Shown one piece after another: positions 1 to 4,254 of a stretch of DNA of 5,512 bases (within the stretch, counting starts at the first letter, position 1; every line of letters starts with the position of its first letter). A program made the translations under genes and the position numbers. The notes below the pieces were generated by a model. That model worked only from the letters and a program-made list of their open reading frames with translations, was not told the origin of the DNA and made no database searches. Location: positions 1-5,512 of the forward strand of contig CAJONA010000079.1 in the NCBI GenBank assembly GCA_905235755.1, in the 5' to 3' direction. Origin of the DNA: an uncultured Clostridia bacterium (GTDB lineage: Bacteria > Bacillota > Clostridia > Oscillospirales > CAG-272).

Positions 1-204
1 GAACTCGACGGATCTTTGACCATTTCCGATGGTCGATTTTGCTGTTGCAAAATCGAAAAACCAAAGGAGCGGTGCGACGACGTTTTAATCGGGGGCAAAC
101 GACGTATTCTCTCGGCTTTATCCGCACTGCGCAAGCCCCGCGGCTTTGAAGCGGCGCACTTCTTTTGGTAGCTTTTCTTGTGCGAGCAAGAAAAGTACAT
201 AGAG
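1..204 (+). repeat. Interspersed hairpin repeat, copy A (runs off left edge)
   Basis: First of three diverged copies of a non-coding repeat in this window. It aligns from base 1 with copy C from base 3919; the first 12 bases are identical, and bases 58-85 match 3975-4002 exactly over 28 bases. Since the match begins at the window edge, the copy probably extends further left. Shared blocks in order are: hairpin 1 (stem 34-42 with 47-55, loop TGTT); the GGAGCGGTGCGACGACG block at 66-82; CTCTCGGCTTTATC at 109-122; GCCCCGCGGCTTTG at 135-148; CTTCTTTTG; and hairpin 2 (CTTTTCTTG 172-180 with CAAGAAAAG 187-195). Hairpin stems differ between copies yet still pair. I see no coding signal in it; its function is unknown. 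Confidence 0.8.
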
Positions 205-361
205 AAAAGTATATTCGCGCTGACGCGCGAAAAACAGCGAAGCAGCAAGAAAAGTACACTGTCGCGCACGTTGCGCGGAAAAGATGGGCGCGAGAGAAAA
301 GCGGCGCGACAAAGAGCGCGGCGCGCGCAAAAAACCGCCTTTCTTGTGCGAGCAAGAAAAG
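205..361. repeat. GC-rich hairpin tail of repeat copy A
   Basis: Non-coding stretch between repeat copy A and the terminator of the minus-strand gene. It has short GCGC-rich inverted repeats, such as TTCGCGC 214-220 with GCGCGAA 225-231. It also has a second partial version of the hairpin 2 sequence at 340-361 (TTTCTTG, loop TGCGAG, CAAGAAA) with the same loop as the hairpin at 172-195. The block beginning at about 250 (AGAAAAGTACACTGTC) resembles the sequence just after hairpin 2 of copy B. The stretch therefore looks like a duplicated or nested tail of the repeat. Open frames across it are arginine/lysine-rich and lack a ribosome binding site, so I treat them as chance. Confidence 0.55.
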
Positions 362-390
362 AAAAGCGGCCGCAAAATGCGACCGCTTTT
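362..390 (-). terminator. Intrinsic terminator of the SLOG-family gene
   Basis: A nearly perfect hairpin begins one base past the stop codon at 392. The arms AAAAGCGG-CGCA (362-369 and 371-374) and TGCG-CCGCTTTT (378-381 and 383-390) enclose a 3-base loop. The single imperfect pair, 370 with 382, is a C-A mismatch in plus-strand RNA but a G-U wobble in minus-strand RNA, so the structure is more stable for the minus-strand gene. In that direction the stem ends in UUUU followed by more U-rich sequence. The A-rich and T-rich arms could still allow weak two-way termination. Confidence 0.8.
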
Positions 391-391
391 A

Positions 392-913
392 TTATTTCAG
401 ATCAAACATCGTTTTTAAAGATATGAGCCGGACTTCTTTTTTCTGTTCTGTCGCATATCTTATAGTATAGTATGTCCCGCCTTCATGCACGCCGTTCCAT
501 ATAGCAAGGACAAAATCGGAGTTGTCGACCATATATCTGTCGCGCGCAAGATAACATTCGCGCGAATATGTGTCGGCTATGTACGTTACCTTGCCGCAGT
601 TTTCCATTATATAGTTGAACTTTTTTCTCGAAAGATTGTCGTATCGCGCTTCCTGCCCGCGATACGGGATAGCCGCTTCGATGACAACGTCTTTGAATTT
701 GTCGAACGTCGTTTTATATCTGACTATCTCTTTGCCGAAGTCGATGTCAACGCCGCGCGCCATGCCCAAAATAAAATGGTCGTAGCCATAGCTGAGATAT
801 TCAAACGCGAGTTTTTTTATACACGCCGCGTAGGCGGTCATCTGTATCGACGCACCGTTTGAGTAGTCGAACGGGAATTTTTCGGGGCGGTTGCCCGTTA
901 TGCAAAAAGTCAT
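392..913 (-). CDS. SLOG-superfamily (DUF1273-type) protein
   Basis: A 173-residue cytosolic protein with no signal peptide or membrane segment. The pattern is that of the DUF1273/YpsA-like branch of the SLOG (SMF/DprA-LOG) Rossmann superfamily. The N-terminal strand is followed by TGNRPEKFP at residues 6-14 (family TGHRPEK). Then come GMARGVDID at 50-58 (glycine-rich ligand loop), IPYRGQ at 82-87, and RDRYMVDNSDFVLAIWNG at 124-141 followed by GGTYYTIRYA at 145-154. Length is normal for the family. SLOG domains are thought to bind nucleotides or nucleotide-derived ligands; reaction and ligand are unknown here. The ATG start is fixed by GGAGG at 919-923, five bases upstream, and by a consensus promoter. 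It is monocistronic, divergent from the flippase-glycosyltransferase gene. Family assignment is confident, biological role is not. Confidence 0.9.
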   Translation of the reverse strand: MTFCITGNRPEKFPFDYSNGASIQMTAYAACIKKLAFEYLSYGYDHFILGMARGVDIDFGKEIVRYKTTFDKFKDVVIEAAIPYRGQEARYDNLSRKKFNYIMENCGKVTYIADTYSRECYLARDRYMVDNSDFVLAIWNGVHEGGTYYTIRYATEQKKEVRLISLKTMFDLK

Positions 914-949
914 TTTTGCCTCCGACCTTTATTTAATGTCTGCGTTTAT

Positions 950-978
950 ATTATAACACCCGATTTGGCTTTTGTCAA
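950..978 (-). promoter_or_regulatory. Consensus sigma-A promoter for the SLOG-family gene
   Basis: Reading the minus strand, TTGACA (978-973) and TATAAT (955-950) are both perfect consensus hexamers separated by exactly 17 bases. Transcription would start near 943, giving a leader of about 30 bases carrying the GGAGG at 919-923. No obvious operator palindrome overlaps it, which suggests strong, possibly constitutive expression. Confidence 0.88.
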
Positions 979-1027
979 ACGGTTAAAGACATATATTTCG
1001 TCATGCTCGGCGGCAAAATAATTGATA

Positions 1028-1055
1028 TTGACTTTTTGAGATTTTTGAGTATAAT
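1028..1055 (+). promoter_or_regulatory. Sigma-A promoter for the flippase-glycosyltransferase gene
   Basis: TTGACT at 1028-1033 (one mismatch from consensus) and a perfect TATAAT at 1050-1055 are spaced by 16 bases. The start site would be near 1062, leaving a leader of about 80 bases before the ATG at 1144. The promoter diverges from the SLOG-gene promoter, with about 50 bases between the two -35 boxes. I see no riboswitch or attenuator fold in the leader. Confidence 0.75.
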
Positions 1056-1143
1056 AGAAGTTACATGTATTTACTATGATGTAAAAATGTGCTCAGTTTG
1101 AAATAACTGCCGAAAAACGCGCCGGCATTTTATATGGAGGAAT

Positions 1144-3396
1144 ATGAAATCAAAAGAAAAAGATACCGGTAAAAAAAGAAGTTACGGATTTCTTTTCACA
1201 ATAATCATAAATATCGCTATCGTTGCCTATTTGATCATCAAAGAAGTCACAAATGACGCACAAGACCTTAAAAAGATATCATTTCTCGATATAAAATGGA
1301 TGTATATCGGCGTCGGCATACTGTGCCTCGGCGTCGCCATTTTAATGGACTTTCTCAAGTACAAGAAAATGATAATGACGTGCGAGGGCAAAAGCGACAG
1401 CGCAAGCGCATTTCAGTGCGCGATGCTCGGAAAATATTACGACAATATCACACCTCTCGGCGCAGGCGGTCAGCCGTTCCAAATGATTTATCTGCACAAG
1501 CGTAAAATGAAGGACGGAACGTGCACGGCTCTGCCGATAGCCGGCTTTTTGACGCAACAACTGGCGTTTGTCATCATCGCCGCCATCGTTTTCATAGCGA
1601 ACGGCCAAGTGATAGAGAAAATAGTTCTCATACGCGTTGCAGCGTATATCGGGCTGTTTATGTACGCTATACTTCCCATCGTTATAATTTTCTTTGCGCT
1701 ATTTCCGAAAACGATGAGAGTTATAATAAACGGGCTGATGCGCTTTCTCGAAAAGCTCCATATAGTCAAGGACAGCGCCGGTTCTGCCGAACGCGTCAAT
1801 GCCAAGATCGAACAATACGTAACAAGCCTCAGAGCGATGAGCAAACGGCCGTTTTTTATCATAAAGCTGCTGTTCTTCTCGATAATATATCAAGTCGCCA
1901 TTATGTCGATACCGTACTTCATGCTCCGAGCGTTCAGCAGCATAAACGTCGACAGCTGGTGGATGATCTTCTCAATGACGATATATATCTACGCGTCAAT
2001 AACGATAGTGCCGACGCCGGGCAACTCGGGAGCGGCGGAAGGTTCGTTTTATATCGTATTTTCAAGTCTTAAAGGCGGATTTTTGTTCTGGGCAATGATA
2101 GTATGGCGCTTGCTCGTATACTATTCGTGGATAATCTTAGGATTGATCATCGTCACACGCGATGCGATAAAGGTGCAAAAGAAAATGAAAAAAGAAAAAA
2201 AAGTAATATCAAACACGGGACCGCTTAAAATAGCGCTGTTTGCGGACAGATATTATCCGTCGATGGACGGCGTCGTAAGAACGGTCGACGCTTACGCGCG
2301 CGCGTTTGAAAAGAGCGGTCACAGCTGCACTGTCGTATGCCCGAACGCGGGCAAAAAGTACAAAGACGAAAAGAAATACAAGATCATACGCATACCGTCA
2401 ATACGCATGTTCGGCCCGGGTTTTCCGCTCTCGCTGAATATTATGCGCCGCAAAGACAAAAAGATGTTCGTCGCCGAAAATTTCGACGTGCTGCACGTTC
2501 ACTCGCCGTTTTTTATAGGTCATTACGCTCTGCGGCTCGGCAAAAAGCTCGGTATTCCCGTCGTCGCTACGTTCCACAGCAAATATTACGACGACGTGTA
2601 TAACATAACGCACAGTCGTTTTCTGGCGAAAATAGTTGTAAACTATATCGTCGATTTCTATTGCAAGGTCGACTCTGCATGGGCTTGCAGCGAGGGAGCG
2701 GCGCAGACGCTTCGCTCGTACGGATATAACGGCGACATAAATGTAATGGAAAACGGCGTCGAGCCGATGCCGCCCGGCGACGCAGAAGTGATGATGAACG
2801 AAGCGCGCCGCAGGTTTAATATTCCGAGCGACAGACGTATACTTTTGTTCGTCGGTCAGCAGATATGGCACAAGAATTTAAAACTCGTACTCGACACGAC
2901 AAAGAAACTCTCGCTTTCGTGCCCCGACGTGCTGACTGTAATAACCGGTGAAGGATATGACAGTTCCGACATAAAAAAGTACGCGTCTCATCTCGATATG
3001 GAGGACAACGTGATGTTCCTCGGCGAAGTGGACAACAAGCGCCTGCTTTACGGGCTGTATCTTCTCTCCGATTTGTTCTTCTTCCCATCGCTGTATGACA
3101 CTTCCGGGCTCGTTATACGCGAAGCCGCGCTTGCGGGAGTTCCGTCTCTGCTCGTCAAAGGATCAAACGCAGCATATGTCATAGATGACGATGTCAACGG
3201 CTTTGTGGCGGAGAACGACGTCGACGCCATGACGGAGAAGATAAAAGAGATATTCTCGCTCGAAGACCTCAAGGCGATCGGGCAAAATGCCAAGAACACG
3301 ATACCTATAACATGGGACGTTATAGCAAATCGTGTAATTGACGAATACAGAAAAGAGTTCGGCGAAAAAGAGATGCCTCAGACGCAAGAAGAATAA
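1144..3396 (+). CDS. Flippase-like domain fused to GT4 glycosyltransferase
   Basis: A 750-residue two-domain membrane protein. Residues 14-337 form a polytopic flippase-like region (LPG_synthase_TM/UPF0104), with hydrophobic segments near 14-32, 52-71, 132-152, 165-187, 238-260, 272-289 and 313-337. It has the family signatures TPLGAGGQPFQ (103-113) and PTPGNSGAAEGSF (290-302). A lysine-rich linker (339-356) suggests the next domain is cytosolic. Residues 360 to about 740 are a GT-B glycosyltransferase of family GT4: FADRYYPSMDGVVRTV from 366, HVHSPFFIG 451-459, FHS 477-479, VMENGVE, FVGQQIWHKNL 569-579, and the C-terminal acidic motif D652-x7-E660. GT4 enzymes transfer sugar from a nucleotide donor. 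By analogy with MprF it may make a glycolipid and flip it; sugar and acceptor are unknown. GGAGG (1136-1140) sits only three bases before the ATG, a tight spacing. The gene is monocistronic, with its own promoter and terminator. Confidence 0.93.
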   Translation: MKSKEKDTGKKRSYGFLFTIIINIAIVAYLIIKEVTNDAQDLKKISFLDIKWMYIGVGILCLGVAILMDFLKYKKMIMTCEGKSDSASAFQCAMLGKYYDNITPLGAGGQPFQMIYLHKRKMKDGTCTALPIAGFLTQQLAFVIIAAIVFIANGQVIEKIVLIRVAAYIGLFMYAILPIVIIFFALFPKTMRVIINGLMRFLEKLHIVKDSAGSAERVNAKIEQYVTSLRAMSKRPFFIIKLLFFSIIYQVAIMSIPYFMLRAFSSINVDSWWMIFSMTIYIYASITIVPTPGNSGAAEGSFYIVFSSLKGGFLFWAMIVWRLLVYYSWIILGLIIVTRDAIKVQKKMKKEKKVISNTGPLKIALFADRYYPSMDGVVRTVDAYARAFEKSGHSCTVVCPNAGKKYKDEKKYKIIRIPSIRMFGPGFPLSLNIMRRKDKKMFVAENFDVLHVHSPFFIGHYALRLGKKLGIPVVATFHSKYYDDVYNITHSRFLAKIVVNYIVDFYCKVDSAWACSEGAAQTLRSYGYNGDINVMENGVEPMPPGDAEVMMNEARRRFNIPSDRRILLFVGQQIWHKNLKLVLDTTKKLSLSCPDVLTVITGEGYDSSDIKKYASHLDMEDNVMFLGEVDNKRLLYGLYLLSDLFFFPSLYDTSGLVIREAALAGVPSLLVKGSNAAYVIDDDVNGFVAENDVDAMTEKIKEIFSLEDLKAIGQNAKNTIPITWDVIANRVIDEYRKEFGEKEMPQTQEE

Positions 3397-3410
3397 AGAC
3401 AAAATTTAAT

Positions 3411-3444
3411 CCGTGCGGTGCGAATTTGCGCCGCACGGTTTTTT
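3411..3444 (+). terminator. Intrinsic terminator after the flippase-glycosyltransferase gene
   Basis: Fourteen bases past the TAA stop, CCGTGCGG (3411-3418) pairs perfectly with CCGCACGG (3431-3438). Four further inner pairs (two G-U wobbles) close an AATT loop, and six Ts follow at 3439-3444. This is a strong rho-independent terminator that ends the transcription unit and separates it from the MBOAT gene. Confidence 0.92.
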
Positions 3445-3472
3445 GTATTAAAGAAGGACTGCGATATCGGCG

Positions 3473-3551
3473 CGCGCCCCATTTCTCGCGCGCACCGTTT
3501 TTCGCGCGCACTGTGCGCGCCCATCTGTCTCGCGCCCCATTTCTCGCGCGC
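3473..3551. repeat. GC-rich tail of copy B with a 21-bp direct duplication
   Basis: Bases 3473-3493 and 3531-3551 are an exact 21-base direct repeat, reading CGCGCCCC, then ATTTCTC, then GCGCGC. The two lie 58 bases apart start to start. Between them is a hairpin, GCGCGCA 3504-3510 with TGCGCGC 3514-3520. The block lies beyond hairpin 2 of inverted copy B, the same relative place as the GCGC-rich tail of copy A. It shows no coding signal. The duplication looks like local slippage or unequal exchange. Confidence 0.75.
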
Positions 3552-3758
3552 CGCGGGCGGGACAGTGCACTTTTCTTTATCTGAAAGAAAAGTGCATCAA
3601 AAGAAGCAGACCGCTCCAAAGCCGCGGGGCATATAAGCCGCAGATAAAGCCGAGAGTGTACGTTGTTTTGCTCCCCGTCTAAAGCGTCGCCGCACGGCGT
3701 CTCCGCTTTTTAATTTTGCACGGCAAAATTAACCGCCGGAACCACGCAAAAATGGACA
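3552..3758 (-). repeat. Interspersed hairpin repeat, copy B (inverted)
   Basis: On the minus strand this region carries the same blocks, in the same order, as copies A and C. Hairpin 1 (stem 3710-3719 with 3723-3732, loop ACG) is followed by a GCGGCGACG block. Next come a CTCTCGGCTTTATC match at 3643-3656 and an exact 14-base match to A's GCCCCGCGGCTTTG block at 3617-3630. Last are CTTCTTTTG and hairpin 2, TGCACTTTTCTTT paired over 13 bases (3566-3578 with 3584-3596). The sequence before hairpin 1 also resembles copy C (ATTTTTGC...CGGCGG). The right boundary is approximate. It is non-coding, and its function is unknown. Confidence 0.75.
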
Positions 3759-3918
3759 GAAGCACAAGCCGTGAGTTGGCTCCCCGCGCCAAAGCCGTAA
3801 CGCGGGCGCGCTGACGTGATTTCACATTGCACTTTTTTATTTCTATCGGTACGCATTACTTCGCGTGCCACATAAGATAAACTTTTGACATTATCGGCAC
3901 GCGCTTCACTTCCGGCTC
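3759..3918. other. Non-coding spacer between repeat copies B and C
   Basis: About 160 bases lie between the head-to-head repeat copies. I find no credible gene, tRNA or terminator here. A TTGACA at 3885-3890 has no matching -10 box. The minus-strand frame ending at the TAA complement at 3856-3858 is open through copy C but has no ribosome binding site. The spacer may belong to the full-length repeat unit, since copy A is cut by the window edge at the corresponding place. Confidence 0.4.
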
Positions 3919-4117
3919 GAACTCGACGGATTTTTGCCCGTTTTCGCCGGTAAATTTTGCGGAGCAAAATTTAGAAACCAAAGGAGCGGTGCGACGACGT
4001 TTCAGGCGAGGGCAAAATATGTGTGCTTGCGGCTTTATCTGCACTACACCGGCGCTCAAGCGGCACGCTTGCGCGCTTCTTTTCGCACTTTTCTTTCGCG
4101 TAAAGAAAAGTGCATAG
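3919..4117 (+). repeat. Interspersed hairpin repeat, copy C
   Basis: Direct-orientation copy, collinear with copy A from base 1. It shares the 12-base start GAACTCGACGGA, the 28-base exact match at 3975-4002, CGGCTTTATCTGCACTAC, CTTCTTTT and the AAGAAAAGTGCATAGAG end block. Hairpin 1 is TAAATTTTGC 3951-3960 with GCAAAATTTA 3964-3973. Hairpin 2 is GCACTTTTCTTT 4085-4096 with AAAGAAAAGTGC 4102-4113. Stems differ in sequence from copy A but remain fully paired. A GC-rich tail with ACGCGTCG at 4147-4154 and 4167-4174 continues to about 4180. The copy lies just upstream of the MBOAT gene, so it could affect that gene's transcription; this is inference. Confidence 0.8.
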
Positions 4118-4223
4118 AGTCTGTGCCGATGCGGCGCGAACAATGCACGCGTCGCGCGCGGCAAAAACGCGTCGACGGCGGATATTTATTCATCGGCATA
4201 TTTATGCCGTTTCCCGCAGAAAA

Positions 4224-4229
4224 TATAAT
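4224..4229 (+). promoter_or_regulatory. Possible -10 box of the MBOAT gene
   Basis: A perfect TATAAT lies 26 bases before the proposed TTG start, but the -35 position at 4201-4206 (TTTATG) is poor. A 6-bp hairpin (CGGCAT 4194-4199 with ATGCCG 4204-4209) sits just upstream and could be an operator or chance. The implied leader of about 19 bases is short but holds the GGAGG. Tentative. Confidence 0.3.
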
Positions 4230-4240
4230 AAATTCAACGC

Positions 4241-4245
4241 GGAGG
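4241..4245 (+). promoter_or_regulatory. Ribosome binding site fixing a TTG start
   Basis: GGAGG ends nine bases before TTG at 4255. The in-frame ATG at 4204 has no Shine-Dalgarno sequence and would add 17 polar residues (MPFPAENIINSTRRKTV) ahead of the usual MBOAT beginning. The site therefore supports TTG initiation. Confidence 0.8.
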
Positions 4246-4254
4246 AAAACGGTT

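Noticed and set aside
168..198. Hairpin 2 of copy A as an intrinsic terminator
   Set aside because: The stem is AT-rich and no T-run follows it; its recurrence in all three copies marks it as part of the repeat.
118..470. Overlapping small open frames on both strands (plus 165-470, 178-426; minus 118-375)
   Set aside because: They lie in repeat copy A and its GC-rich tail, have no ribosome binding site, and encode low-complexity Arg/Lys/Ala-rich peptides. One also overlaps the end of the SLOG gene.
485..862. Plus-strand frame of 125 residues
   Set aside because: It is antisense to the well-supported SLOG-family gene and matches no recognisable family.
1296..3402. Many frames overlapping the flippase-glycosyltransferase gene on both strands
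   Set aside because: They are shadows of a single clearly homologous 750-residue coding sequence; none has its own start signals.
3418..3636. Plus-strand frame of 72 residues and minus-strand frame at 3320-3619
   Set aside because: They cross the terminator hairpin and repeat copy B, with Arg-rich composition and no ribosome binding site.
3885..3890. TTGACA as a promoter -35 box
   Set aside because: No -10-like hexamer occurs at 16-18 bases downstream on the plus strand, and it does not precede a gene at a sensible distance.
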